DNA of 64,000 nt from Sphingomonas sp. KR3-1 (GCF_040049295.1 NZ_JBDZDQ010000001.1:1612001-1676000), one strand, 5' to 3'. Shown: positions 18,394 through 28,107, counted from the first letter of the stretch. Notes: generated by a model not told the origin, from the sequence alone. Translations and numbers: made by a program.

Positions 18394-20876
18394 CAGGCGA
18401 GGACGAGCCCGGCGGCGCGCAGCGGCTCGGAGCCCTGCAGGAAATAGCGCCGGGCGATCGCATCGGAGAGGAAGCCGAGGCGCAGGTCGAGCCCGGCGAG
18501 GAGAGTGTCGTCGAGCCGCATCGCGTTGGTCGTCACCAGGATCGCGGCGAGCTCGCGCGCCTGCTCCTGCTGCGGCTCGGCCAGCCCGTCGTCCGACAGC
18601 ACCGGCAGCTTGTTGAGGTGCGCCGAGATCGCCGCGACCTGGAAGGCGATGCCGCGCGGGTTGCCCGGATCGAGCGTCACCAGATCGAGCACCGGCACCC
18701 GGCCGATCCCGGTGAGGTAGCGCTGGCGATAGCTGATCTGGCTGTCCGCCAGGTCGAGCAGCGTGCCGAGATCGTCGCTGGTCGCGTCGCTCCGGCCAAA
18801 GGCGCGCAGGAAGCGCAGCGTCGCCATCGCGCGCTCGACGCGGCGGCCCATGTCGTGAAAGCGCCAGGCATCGGTGCGCCCCATATGCTCGGCGGCGAGC
18901 CCGGCCAGCGCGGAATAGCGGCGCTGGAGCGATCCGGCCTTTTCGAGCAGCGTGCCGCGCGTCGGGAAGGGCGCGTCGAGCAGGCGCACCATGTCCGCCG
19001 CCAGCCGGTCGCGCGAGACTTCGCCGATGCCCTTGGCCTGGGCGTTGATCGCAGCGACGCTGTACCAGCCCTCGCCATCCTCGAGCGCGGTGCGGGCAAG
19101 CTGCGTCAGGTCCGCGCGCTTGAGGCCCGGCGGCACCGGTGCCGCGTTGCTGGCGACCAGGATGTCGGCGAGGCGGCGCACCGTATCGGCGGCGAGCGCC
19201 GCGCCGGTATCCGCGCTGATCGAATTGCCGAGCAGCACCCGGATCACGCCCAGCTGCGCCTCGCCGCGCTCCAGATAGCGGCCGAGCCAGAACATGTTGT
19301 CGGCAACGCGGCTGGGCAGCGTGCCGGGATTGCGACGCAGCTGGGTGGTGTCGCCCGAGGGAAGCAGCGAGACCGGCTCGACCGCCTCGGGGCCGTGGAC
19401 GCAGACATCCGCCGACCACATGCCCTCGCCCATCACCGCGGCGCGGGCATCGGCATGCTCGCCGATCCGGGCAAAGCCGCCGGGCAGCACCGTCCAGGCG
19501 CCGTCCGCCCCGCGCGCAGCGAATACCCGCAGCGTGAAGGGGCGCGCGGCGAGCCGGTCGTCGGCGACCACCGGCATGGTCGAGAGATGGACGATCTCCT
19601 GCCCGACATAATCCTGCGGCCGGCGCGCCATGTCGGCGAGCAGCGCGGCGCGCGCCTCGCCGCTGAGCGCGCTGCCCAGCACCGGCTTGCCCTCGGGCAG
19701 GCCCAGCGGCGTGGCGCCGAACGCCGGCTTGACCAGAAGCCGGTCGAGCTCGGCCTCGACATGGCCGCGCGCCTCGTCCTGCCCGCACCACCAGGTCGCG
19801 ATATTGGGGAGCTGGAGCGGCGCGCCGGTCAGCAGTTCGGCGAGCCTGGGCAGGAAGGCGGAGAAGGCCGGCGCCTCGAGCAGCGCAGCGCCCGGCGCAT
19901 TGGCGATCACGACATTGCCGGCGACCATCGCATCGACCAGTCCGGGCACGCCGATCGTCGAATGGCTGTCGAGCGCTAGCGGATCGATCAGCCGCGGATC
20001 GACGCGGCGCCACAGCGCATCGACGCGCTTCAGCCCGGCGATGGTGCGCACATAGAGCTGCTCGTCGAGCACCGCGAGATCGGCCCCCTCGACCAGCAGC
20101 CAGCCGAGATAGCGCGCGAGATGCGCCTGCTCGGCATAGCTCGGGTTGAACCGTCCGGGCGTGAGCAGCGCGATGCGCGGCTCGGCGCGGCGGCAGCGCG
20201 CGGCCAGCCCTTCGCGGAAGGCGGCGAAGAAGGGCGCGTGGCGGGCGATGTTGAGCCGGGTCTGCAGGCCGTCCAGCGTCTGCGCCATCGCCAGCCGGTT
20301 CTCGAGCGCATAGCCGGCGCCGGCGGGCGCCCGCAGATGGTCGGTGAGCACGCGCCAGCTGCCGTCCGGCCCGCGGCACAGGTCCATCGCCACGGCCTGG
20401 AGGTGATAGCCGCCGGGCGGCACGAGATTGGTCAGCGGGCGCAGGAAGAACGGGCTGCCGGTGACGACCGCGGCGGGAACATGGCCGTCGGCGACGAGCC
20501 TGCCCGCGCCGTAGAGGTCGGCGAGCACGGCCTCGAGCACTTCGGCGCGCTGGGCGATGCCGGCGGCGATGGTCTGCCATTCGGCCTGGGGGATCAGCAG
20601 CGGCACGGGCGAGAGCGGCCAGGGCCGCTCCTCCCCTTCGCCGGCGATGCGGAAGCCGGTGCCGATATCCTCGGCATGGCGGTGCGCCCGCTCGCGCGCC
20701 GTCTCCAGGCTCTCGCCGGCGAGCCCGGCCAGCTCCTCGAACATCGCCTGCCACGCGGTATCGCCGGCACCCCGCGTGCACAGCATGTCGTCGTCGCGGC
20801 CGGACGCGCAATAGTCCGCGATCCACCGGTCGGCGATCACGCCCGCGTCGAACAGAGATGCGGCGCTGCTCGCCAA
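18393..20876 (-). CDS. Circularly permuted ATP-grasp / alpha-E domain fusion protein
   Basis: The 827-residue protein joins two parts that are separate genes in many bacteria. Residues about 70-480 are a circularly permuted type 2 ATP-grasp domain (ADLYGAGRLVADGHVP; LKRVDALWRRVDPRLIDPL; LVKPAFG). Residues about 515-820 are the all-helical alpha-E domain (LPSRVADNMFWLGRYLERGEAQ; DMGRRVERAMATL). ATP-grasp ligases form amide bonds via acyl phosphates; the substrate here is unknown. The called start is a TTG preceded by a GGGGA stretch; an internal GTG 12 codons in and an ATG at residue 31 are alternatives. The gene is coupled to the transglutaminase gene. Confidence 0.88.
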   Translation of the reverse strand: MASSAASLFDAGVIADRWIADYCASGRDDDMLCTRGAGDTAWQAMFEELAGLAGESLETARERAHRHAEDIGTGFRIAGEGEERPWPLSPVPLLIPQAEWQTIAAGIAQRAEVLEAVLADLYGAGRLVADGHVPAAVVTGSPFFLRPLTNLVPPGGYHLQAVAMDLCRGPDGSWRVLTDHLRAPAGAGYALENRLAMAQTLDGLQTRLNIARHAPFFAAFREGLAARCRRAEPRIALLTPGRFNPSYAEQAHLARYLGWLLVEGADLAVLDEQLYVRTIAGLKRVDALWRRVDPRLIDPLALDSHSTIGVPGLVDAMVAGNVVIANAPGAALLEAPAFSAFLPRLAELLTGAPLQLPNIATWWCGQDEARGHVEAELDRLLVKPAFGATPLGLPEGKPVLGSALSGEARAALLADMARRPQDYVGQEIVHLSTMPVVADDRLAARPFTLRVFAARGADGAWTVLPGGFARIGEHADARAAVMGEGMWSADVCVHGPEAVEPVSLLPSGDTTQLRRNPGTLPSRVADNMFWLGRYLERGEAQLGVIRVLLGNSISADTGAALAADTVRRLADILVASNAAPVPPGLKRADLTQLARTALEDGEGWYSVAAINAQAKGIGEVSRDRLAADMVRLLDAPFPTRGTLLEKAGSLQRRYSALAGLAAEHMGRTDAWRFHDMGRRVERAMATLRFLRAFGRSDATSDDLGTLLDLADSQISYRQRYLTGIGRVPVLDLVTLDPGNPRGIAFQVAAISAHLNKLPVLSDDGLAEPQQEQARELAAILVTTNAMRLDDTLLAGLDLRLGFLSDAIARRYFLQGSEPLRAAGLVLA

Positions 20877-20938
20877 ATATCGTCCCCAGCTACTCGGGGG
20901 GACTAGTGGGGCAATCCCTGCTGCGTGGCAACATGGAA

Positions 20939-20963
20939 CGGGGAAGGCGCGATACCTTCCCCG
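20939..20963 (-). terminator. Hairpin after the TonB receptor gene
   Basis: Nine-base arms CGGGGAAGG and CCTTCCCCG flank a seven-base loop, nine bases past the stop of the TonB receptor. The following T-run is poor, so termination strength is uncertain. Confidence 0.6.
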
Positions 20964-20971
20964 CCCGGATC

Positions 20972-23140
20972 TCAGAACTTGTAGCTCGCGCCCACCGTGA
21001 AGTTGCGCGGCGAACCATAGCGATACTGGCTGTAGAAGCCGACCTGGCTGTAATAGGTCTTGTCGAGCAGGTTCTCGACATTGGCCTGGAGCTGGAGCCG
21101 CTCGGTCACCGCGAAGCGCGCCATCAGGTTCACCAGCGCATAGCCGTCCTGCAGGAAGGTGAAGGGTGCGGCGGTGACGGGGTTGGTGCCGGTCGAATAG
21201 GCCTTGCTGCGATAGTTCACGCCGCCGCCGATCGTGAAGCGATCGACCGTGTAGGTGGTGAACAGCTTCAGCAGCCGGCGCGGCTGGTCGGTGTTCGCCG
21301 GCACGTCATTGGCGTCCTCGGCCTTGAACTGGCTGTAGCCGAAATTGATGTTCCAGCCCGGCAGCGGCCGGCCGGTCGCCTCGATCTCGAAGCCCTGGCT
21401 GACCACGCCGTCGGCGGCGCGATAGGGCTGGAGCGTCTGGCCGCCGGCGACCGGGATCGGCAGCCCGTCGACCTGGCCGACATTGTCCTGCTCGATGCGG
21501 AACAGCGCGACCGAGGTCTGCAGCGCCTCGTTGAAGAAGGCGCTCTTCACGCCGACCTCATAAGCCTTGCCCTGCAGCGGATCGAGCAGGTTGAGGTTGC
21601 GGTCGTACAGGTTCTGCGGCTGGAAGATCTTGGTGAAGCTCGCATAGAGCCGGTGGTTCGAGGTGATGTCGAGCAGCGCGCCGAGATAGGGGATGAAGAC
21701 GTTGTCGTCGCCATAATCGCTCGGCCCGCTCCAGGCGAAGCCGGTCTGGTGCCAGCTGGCGATGCGCCCGCCCGCGATGATCTTGAACGGATCGGCGACG
21801 TTGAGCCGCACCGCGCCGTAATAGCCGTCCTGGACGATCCGCTCCTGCTCGTTGCGGACCGGCGTGGTGCCCCAGACCGGCTCGGGGAAGGCCGCGCCGC
21901 CCTCGCCGACGAGCGGCACGTTCGCCGCCCAGTCGTTCAGCCCGGCACCCCAGGCCGGATTGTTGCGCGTGTACGGCGCCACATAATTGTCGGTGTGGCG
22001 GTTGAGGATCGAGTGCAGCGCGCCGAGCACGACTTCATGGTCGCGGCCGAACAAGGTGACGGCACCCTTGATCTGCCCGTCGAAGCTGTCCTGCGTGCTC
22101 TCGCCCTTCGATTTGTAGGGATTGCTCGATTCGATCGTGCCGGTCGCCTTGTCGACATTGCCGTAGAGGTAGAGCAGCTGGGTGTCGCTGGCGTTGCGCA
22201 GGCGGTTGTAGTTGAGCATCACGCTCCACTTCTCGCCGATCTGCTGGCGCACGGTGGCGAAGACGTTGAGGTTGGTGCTGTTCCACCGCGTCCAGTCCGC
22301 CGCGGTGCTCTGCGAGCGCGCGAGATGCGTGGTGGTGCCGTCGGTATAGAAGGTCGGCAGCGCGCCCCACAGCGCGCCCTGCGGCTTGGTATCCTGGTAG
22401 CTCACGCCGGCGCGGACGAGCGTGGAGTCGGTCACATCGGCATCGACCACGCCGTACAGCACGTACTTCTTGTTGTGGTAGAGATCGATATAGCTGTCGC
22501 CCTGCTCATAGCGGCCGACGGCGCGGGCGCGGATACGGCCATTGGCGGTGAGCGCGCCGCCGACATCGCCCGAGAAGCGCCAGGTGTTCCAGCTGCCATA
22601 GGAGGCGCTGACATAGCCGGTCAGGTCCTTGGCATCGGCATGCTTGCGAACGAGATTGACCGAGGCGGAGGGGTCGCCCGCGCCCGACAGCAGACCGGTC
22701 GCGCCGCGCACGATCTCGACGCGCTCATAGACCGAGACGTCCATGCTGGTCTCGCCGTTCGCGCCGGCCAGCGTCCAGGCCGCCGGCACGCCGTCGATCT
22801 GCGTGTTCCGGATCTCGAAGCCGCGCGCATAGAAGGAGTTGCGCACGTCATCGACTTCGTTGACCGCGACGCCCACGCCATTCTCGATCACGTCGGCAAC
22901 GGTGATCAGGTTCTGGTCGAGGATGCGCTGCGCCGTGACGATGCTCACCGATTGCGGCGTCTCGCGCACGGTGAGGCCGAGGCCCGTGGCGGTGTCGATC
23001 TTGTCGGGGATCGTATAGCGGCCGCTGACCACGATCGCGCCGTCCTCGGCAGGCTTCTGGGCGTCTTCCGTCTGGGCGAAGGCGGGCGTGGCGAGCGCGG
23101 ACAGCGCCACGCCGAGACAGAGAGAAAGCTTCAGATTCAA
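20972..23140 (-). CDS. TonB-dependent siderophore receptor
   Basis: This is an outer membrane receptor of about 722 residues. It has a signal peptide (MNLKLSLCLGVALSALATPAFA), a TonB-box region and a plug domain (RETPQSVSIVTAQRILDQN; GFEIRNTQIDGVP). A 22-strand barrel follows, ending in a terminal aromatic, GASYKF. The plug sequence is the FhuE/FpvA ferric-siderophore type; the ligand is unknown. The TTG at 23140 is chosen because it gives a normal signal peptide with AAGGGG eight bases upstream. The ATG at 23197 lies only eight bases from the Fur-box-like site and would add 19 residues. Iron repression is likely. Confidence 0.88.
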   Translation of the reverse strand: MNLKLSLCLGVALSALATPAFAQTEDAQKPAEDGAIVVSGRYTIPDKIDTATGLGLTVRETPQSVSIVTAQRILDQNLITVADVIENGVGVAVNEVDDVRNSFYARGFEIRNTQIDGVPAAWTLAGANGETSMDVSVYERVEIVRGATGLLSGAGDPSASVNLVRKHADAKDLTGYVSASYGSWNTWRFSGDVGGALTANGRIRARAVGRYEQGDSYIDLYHNKKYVLYGVVDADVTDSTLVRAGVSYQDTKPQGALWGALPTFYTDGTTTHLARSQSTAADWTRWNSTNLNVFATVRQQIGEKWSVMLNYNRLRNASDTQLLYLYGNVDKATGTIESSNPYKSKGESTQDSFDGQIKGAVTLFGRDHEVVLGALHSILNRHTDNYVAPYTRNNPAWGAGLNDWAANVPLVGEGGAAFPEPVWGTTPVRNEQERIVQDGYYGAVRLNVADPFKIIAGGRIASWHQTGFAWSGPSDYGDDNVFIPYLGALLDITSNHRLYASFTKIFQPQNLYDRNLNLLDPLQGKAYEVGVKSAFFNEALQTSVALFRIEQDNVGQVDGLPIPVAGGQTLQPYRAADGVVSQGFEIEATGRPLPGWNINFGYSQFKAEDANDVPANTDQPRRLLKLFTTYTVDRFTIGGGVNYRSKAYSTGTNPVTAAPFTFLQDGYALVNLMARFAVTERLQLQANVENLLDKTYYSQVGFYSQYRYGSPRNFTVGASYKF

Positions 23141-23205
23141 CTTGAGGACCCCTTTTGGCGGATTCGCACGCCCTGCTCGGCGCTTCGCGGAGGCCATTAG
23201 CGCTA

Positions 23206-23222
23206 TTGCGAGTGATTTGCAA
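23206..23222. promoter_or_regulatory. Fur-box-like palindrome
   Basis: The 17-base sequence TTGCGAGTGATTTGCAA is an imperfect palindrome centred at 23214, with six of eight pairs matching, of the kind bound by Fur at iron-regulated promoters. It lies upstream of the siderophore receptor and between it and the divergent acyltransferase gene. Confidence 0.65.
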
Positions 23223-23299
23223 CTAAGCGGATGACGCAGGCGCGGCCTTGCGATTTCCCGGGCGAACCGACACCAAGGCAGAAGCAAAAGGGGGAGCGG

Positions 23300-24445
23300 A
23301 TGGCGGAGATCGCAGCAGGCGCGGCGCAGGCGGAAACGCCCGATCGCACGGCGACCGGCAAGGAGCATTTCGAGGTGCTAGACGGGCTGCGCGGCACTGC
23401 GGCGCTGCTCGTCGTGCTGTTCCACATCCAGGGCATCACCGTGATGTGGGACGGCGCCAAGGTGGTGCTGCACCATGCCCCGCTCGCAGTCGATTTCTTC
23501 TTCGCGCTGTCGGGATTCGTGCTCGGCTATGCCTATGACGATCGCTGGCCGAGGATGCCCACCGGCCATTTCCTCGCGCTGCGGCTGATCCGGCTGCACC
23601 CGCTGGTCGTCCTCGGCGCGCTGCTCGGGCTGGCGAGCTATCTGCTCGATCCCTTCGCCACGCCGGCCCAGGCGGCCACGCCGCTGCGCGCGGTGCTGAC
23701 GGCCTTCGCGATGTGCCTGTTCGCGCTGCCGACCTGGTCGCTGCCCAATCGCTGGACCGACACGCATCCGCTCAATGGCCCGATCTGGACGCTGTTCCAG
23801 GAATATATCGGCAGCCTCGCCTATGCGCTGCTGCTGCGCCGTCTGCCCAACGCCGCGCTCGCGGCGATCGCGGTGCTGAGCGGGATCCTGCTGATCGTCA
23901 CTGCCACGATGTTCGGCTCGCTCGACCAGGGCTCCTATTGGGAGACCTTCTGGATGGCGCCGGTGCGGCTGTGCTTCCCGTTCGTCACCGGGCTGTGGCT
24001 CTTCCGGGTCCGCGACCGGCTGCCCAGGCTGCGGCTCGGCTGGCTGCCGCTGTCGTTGGCGATGCTCGCGATCACGGCCTTCCCCACGCTGGCGCCGATC
24101 GGCGGGATCAAGGTCAACGGGCTCTACGAGGCGCTATGCGTCGTGCTGCTCTTCCCCGCGATCCTCGTCGCCGGCCGCCATTCGGAGCCCGGGCGCGGCA
24201 TGCTCTGGCTGTGCAAGGCGAGCGGGCGCATCTCCTACCCGATCTACATCACCCATTTCCCCTTCCTCTATGTCTGGATGAACTTCGTCGCGACCGGCCG
24301 GGCCTCGACCGGCGAACTGCTCGCGATCGGCACCGCGCTGGTGCCGTTCCTGCTGCTGGTCGCCTGGGCGGCCTATGCCGGGTGGGACGTGCCGATCCGC
24401 AGGCGCCTCGGCGCCTGGCTGCGCGCCGGGCGCCTCGCACGCTGA
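23300..24445 (+). CDS. Acyltransferase family 3 membrane protein (OafA/YrhL type)
   Basis: The 381-residue polytopic protein begins its core with FEVLDGLRGTAALLVVLFH, the acyltransferase-3 opening with the catalytic-type His, and continues with about ten hydrophobic segments (DFFFALSGFVLGYAYDDRW; FPFVTGLWLFRVR; ISYPIYITHFPFLY). Such proteins O-acylate exopolysaccharide, lipopolysaccharide or other glycans at the inner membrane; the acceptor is unknown. The ATG at 23300 has a strong AGGGGGAG site. An upstream in-frame ATG at 23231 would begin close to the Fur-like site and is less likely. Confidence 0.87.
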   Translation: MAEIAAGAAQAETPDRTATGKEHFEVLDGLRGTAALLVVLFHIQGITVMWDGAKVVLHHAPLAVDFFFALSGFVLGYAYDDRWPRMPTGHFLALRLIRLHPLVVLGALLGLASYLLDPFATPAQAATPLRAVLTAFAMCLFALPTWSLPNRWTDTHPLNGPIWTLFQEYIGSLAYALLLRRLPNAALAAIAVLSGILLIVTATMFGSLDQGSYWETFWMAPVRLCFPFVTGLWLFRVRDRLPRLRLGWLPLSLAMLAITAFPTLAPIGGIKVNGLYEALCVVLLFPAILVAGRHSEPGRGMLWLCKASGRISYPIYITHFPFLYVWMNFVATGRASTGELLAIGTALVPFLLLVAWAAYAGWDVPIRRRLGAWLRAGRLAR

Positions 24446-24691
24446 GGCACGCTTGACTCATTTCGATATTTAGCTAAACGTCATTTTATGGACAGAGTCT
24501 TCAACGCGCGGGCGGCCCCGACTCGCCGCAAGGTGCTCGATCCGCGGCACCGGGGGCCGATGACGACGGGCGAGCGCAGCCCGCGAAGACGCCGCCGCCT
24601 GACCCGCTAACCCGCTTCCGCTCCCACCGCCGTCACGCCGCGCCAGCCCCGCGGCGAGCGAAGACGCGCGCCTTTCCCATTGGAGGTCCCT

Positions 24692-25594
24692 ATGATCGCA
24701 CGTCGCTTCCGCCTGCTTGCCTGTCTCGCCCTGCTGCCCGCGGGACCAGTTTCCGCGCAAACCGCGGCGCCCCCGCCTGCGCCGGCCGAGGCTGCCGCCG
24801 ATCCGGCACTCTGGGTAGTCCGCGATGCCGACACGACGATCTATCTGTTCGGGACGATCCATTTCATGCGTCCCGGCACGGCCTGGCAGAGCCCCAAGGT
24901 TGCCGCCGCGCTCAAGGCGTCGGAGACGCTGGTGCTGGAGATCGCCGACCCCGATAACCAGGCCGCGGTCGCCCCGCTCGTCCAGCGCTATGGCCTGTCG
25001 CCCGATCGCCCGCTCTCCTCGTTGCTCACGCCCGCCGAGCAGGCACGGCTCGGCCAGGCAGCGGCGGCGATGGGGCGCAGCGCGGCGCAGCTCGATCCGA
25101 TGCGCCCCTGGCTCGCCGGCGTGATGCTGTCCTCGGCGGTAATCCTGCGCGGCGGCTTCGATCCCGCCTCGGGAATCGACCTGGCGCTGCGTCGGGACGC
25201 GATCGCTGCGGGCAAGCCGGTGCTCGGGCTGGAGAGCCTGGCTGACGAGATGCGCATGCTCTCGAACTTTCCCGAAGAAGGTCAGCTCGGTTTCCTGCGC
25301 AAGACGCTCGCGGATTTCGACGTCGCGCCGGTCGAACTGGAAAAGCTCGTCCGGGCATGGCGCACCGGCGATGCCGAGGCGATCGACGCGATCAGCCTGG
25401 CGCCGTTGCGCGCGACCCCGCGCGTCTACCAGGCCGTGATCGTCGAGCGGAATCGCCGCTGGGCCGAGGAGCTGCGCACGATGCTCGCCGGCAAGGGGCA
25501 TTACTTCGTCGCGGTCGGCACGATGCACCTGGTCGGGCCGGACAGCGTGCTGCGGCTACTCGGCCCGGGCGTCACCGTCGAGCGAGTGCGCTAG
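24692..25594 (+). CDS. TraB/GumN family protein, exported
   Basis: The 300-residue product has a signal peptide (cleaved after PVSA) and a short Ala/Pro linker. The TraB/GumN domain follows, with its two end motifs: YLFGTIHFM near residue 50 and HYFVAVGTMHLVG near residue 275, each holding a GT-x-H element proposed to form a metal-dependent active site. Family members are suggested to be peptidases, without firm evidence in most bacteria. The ATG at 24692 has a GGAGG site. The stop overlaps the convergent ligD stop by four bases. Confidence 0.85.
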   Translation: MIARRFRLLACLALLPAGPVSAQTAAPPPAPAEAAADPALWVVRDADTTIYLFGTIHFMRPGTAWQSPKVAAALKASETLVLEIADPDNQAAVAPLVQRYGLSPDRPLSSLLTPAEQARLGQAAAAMGRSAAQLDPMRPWLAGVMLSSAVILRGGFDPASGIDLALRRDAIAAGKPVLGLESLADEMRMLSNFPEEGQLGFLRKTLADFDVAPVELEKLVRAWRTGDAEAIDAISLAPLRATPRVYQAVIVERNRRWAEELRTMLAGKGHYFVAVGTMHLVGPDSVLRLLGPGVTVERVR

Positions 25595-28107
25595 ACGTCC
25601 GGCAGCACCTGGTCGGCGAGACCCCAGCCCTGCAGCGCGCGGCCGGTGGCGCGCTCGAGCAATTCCGCTGTGTCGCGGATCGAGAAATGCTTGGGGCTGT
25701 CGATCTCGCGCAGCTCGCTCCAGGTGACCGGCGCCGCCACCGGCGCGCCTTCGCGGGCACGCGCGACATAGGGGAGCACGGCGGTGCTGCCGCGCTGGTT
25801 GCGCAGATAGTCGATGAAGATCTTGCCCTTGCGGTGCACCTTTTTGAGGTTGGCGGTGAAGCGCCCGGGCTCGGCTTCGCTCAGCGCCCGGGCGAAGCGC
25901 TCGCAGAAGCTCTTCGCCTCGGGCCATTCGGCCTTGGGCACCAGCGGCACCACCACGTGCACGCCCTTGCCGCCCGACAGCAACGGCCAGCTGGTCAGCC
26001 CGATATCGGCGAGATGGTCCTTCAGGTCCGCCGCCGCCTGCTTCACATCGGCCCAGTCGAGCCCCTCGTCGGGATCGAGGTCGAACACCAGCCGGTCGGG
26101 CTTCTCGACATCGGCGACCAGGCTGCCCCAGCCATGGAACTCGATCGTGCCCATCTGGACGCAGGCCAGGATCCCGTCGGCATCGCTGACATAGAGATAA
26201 GGCTCGACCGATCCGTCCTTCTCGCGAATGTCGACCTGATGGACCTGCTCGCCGAAGCTGCCGGCGTCGTGCTTCTGGAAGAAGCAGGCGCGCGCCCGGC
26301 CCTGCGGGCAGCGGACCAGGCTGATCGGGCGGTTGGCGAGCCAGGGCAGCAGGATCGGCGCGGTCGCGAGATAATAGTCGGCCAGGTCGCCCTTGGTCAG
26401 CCCGTCGCCGGGGAAGATCACCCGCTCGCGGCTGCTGATCCTGATCGCCGAGTGCGGCGGCTCGGGCAGCGGCGCGGGCTTCTCCGCGACCACCTCCTTC
26501 GCCTTCTTGTCCTCGCGCAGCCCGATGAAGCTTGCGTGGCGCACGACATTCTCGGCAGTGAACTCGGCAAAGGCGACTTCCGCGACCAGGCTGGGCTTCA
26601 GCCAATGCGCGCCGCGCGCCTCGGCCCGGGGCACCTCGGCGGCGGGCTTGTCGGCGGCGATCTTGTCGAAGCGGCTGCGCAGGTCGTGCAGCGTGTCCAT
26701 CGTAAAGCCGGTGCCGACCTTGCCGGCATAGACGAGGCCGTCGGGCCCGTTCACCCCGAGCAGCAGCGAGCGGAAGCCGCGCCCCCTGGCGGTGGAGGGC
26801 GACCAGCCGAGGATCACGAATTCCTGGCGGCGGATGCACTTGGTCTTGAGCCAGGCCTTGCTCCGCGTGCCGCGATAGGGCGCATCGGCGCGCTTGGAGA
26901 CCACGCCCTCATAGCCTTCGCGGCACATCGTCTCGAACAGCTTCTCGCCGCTGCCCAGCACATGTTCGGAGAACTGGATGCGCGGGTCGGCGCCCGCGAG
27001 CAGCGCGCGCAGCCGCTCCTTGCGGGCGAGCTGGGGCAGCTTGGTCAGGTCCTCGCCGCCGGCTTCGAGCAGGTCGAAGGCGAACATCGTCAGCCCCTCG
27101 CCGCCGCTGGACAGCGCCTCCTGCAGCGAGGAGAAATCGGGCTTGCCGTCCTTGAACGCGACGATCTCGCCGTCGATCAGCGCCGGCCCGGGCAGCGATT
27201 TCGCCGCTTCGGCGATGCCGGGGAAGCGATCGGTCCAGTCGAGCCCGGTGCGCGTGTAGATTTTCGGGCCCTTGCCGCCGAGGCTGAGCAGCGCGCGATA
27301 GCCGTCATATTTCACCTCGTGCAGCCACTGGTTGCCCGCCGGCACCGTGTCGACCAGCGTGGCGAGCTGGGGCGGGCGGAACTTGGGATTCTTCATTCCT
27401 CCCCCAGAGGGGGAGGGGGACCGCCGCGCAGCGGTGGTGGAGGGGGCCTTCCGCGCGCGATCCGCCTGTGGCGCTCCCCCTCCACCAGCTGCGCTGGTCC
27501 CCCTCCCCCTGCCGGGGAGGATCTTGGATGGCTTCACCCCCTCCGCGATCTCCTGCATCGTCCGCCCGGTCTTGACACTGGTCAGCGCGGTCTCGACCAG
27601 CGCGTCGGTCGCGCCGGCAAATTGGTCGTCGATCTTGCGCAGCAGCCAGTTCTCGTTCTTCTGCTTGCCGCGCGGCTTCAGGCGGATCAGCAGCCACTCG
27701 CCCTGCATCCGCTCGCCCTCGAGCGTGAAGTGGAGATGGCCCTTCTCCAGGTCCTTCGCGCTCTTGCCCGGAATCGGCGCCCATTGGCCGTCGTCCCACA
27801 GCATCACCGTGCCGCCGCCATATTGTCCCTTGGGGATCGTCCCCTCGAAATCGGCATAGGAGAGCGGGTGATCCTCGGTGCGCACCGCCAGCCGCTTCTC
27901 GTTCGGATCGAGGCTCGGCCCGCGCGTCACCGCCCAGCTCTTGAGCACCCCGTCGATCTCGAGCCGGAAGTCCCAGTGGAGCCGCGTCGCGTCATGCTTC
28001 TGGACCATGAAGCGATGGCCCGTGCCCTTGGCGATCTTGCCCGCCGGCTCCGCGGTCTTGGCGAAATCGCGCTTGGCGTTGTACTTCGCGAGGGGATCGG
28101 TCGCCAT
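25591..28107 (-). CDS. ligD: Multifunctional DNA ligase D
   Basis: LigD seals double-strand breaks with Ku in bacterial non-homologous end joining. The 838-residue product has three domains: a 3'-phosphoesterase at about 1-165 (QKHDATRLHWDFRLE), an ATP-dependent ligase from about 245 with adenylated lysine K267 in EVKYDGYR, and a primase/polymerase domain from about 555 (ERVIFPGDGLTKGDLADYY; DLDPDEGLDW). The linker at about 195-238 is encoded by a palindromic repeat. The ATG directly follows the ku stop codon with no gap, so the two genes form one operon. Confidence 0.95.
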   Translation of the reverse strand: MATDPLAKYNAKRDFAKTAEPAGKIAKGTGHRFMVQKHDATRLHWDFRLEIDGVLKSWAVTRGPSLDPNEKRLAVRTEDHPLSYADFEGTIPKGQYGGGTVMLWDDGQWAPIPGKSAKDLEKGHLHFTLEGERMQGEWLLIRLKPRGKQKNENWLLRKIDDQFAGATDALVETALTSVKTGRTMQEIAEGVKPSKILPGRGRGTSAAGGGGAPQADRARKAPSTTAARRSPSPSGGGMKNPKFRPPQLATLVDTVPAGNQWLHEVKYDGYRALLSLGGKGPKIYTRTGLDWTDRFPGIAEAAKSLPGPALIDGEIVAFKDGKPDFSSLQEALSSGGEGLTMFAFDLLEAGGEDLTKLPQLARKERLRALLAGADPRIQFSEHVLGSGEKLFETMCREGYEGVVSKRADAPYRGTRSKAWLKTKCIRRQEFVILGWSPSTARGRGFRSLLLGVNGPDGLVYAGKVGTGFTMDTLHDLRSRFDKIAADKPAAEVPRAEARGAHWLKPSLVAEVAFAEFTAENVVRHASFIGLREDKKAKEVVAEKPAPLPEPPHSAIRISSRERVIFPGDGLTKGDLADYYLATAPILLPWLANRPISLVRCPQGRARACFFQKHDAGSFGEQVHQVDIREKDGSVEPYLYVSDADGILACVQMGTIEFHGWGSLVADVEKPDRLVFDLDPDEGLDWADVKQAAADLKDHLADIGLTSWPLLSGGKGVHVVVPLVPKAEWPEAKSFCERFARALSEAEPGRFTANLKKVHRKGKIFIDYLRNQRGSTAVLPYVARAREGAPVAAPVTWSELREIDSPKHFSIRDTAELLERATGRALQGWGLADQVLPDV
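27398..27520. repeat. Palindromic repeat inside ligD
   Basis: Arms at about 27398-27446 and 27474-27520 are near-perfect reverse complements (core GGGGGAGGGGGACC and GGTCCCCCTCCCCC) around a loop of about 27 bases. The element is read through in frame and encodes a Gly/Ala/Ser/Pro-rich linker between the phosphoesterase and ligase domains. Its sequence differs from repeat family A. Confidence 0.85.
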
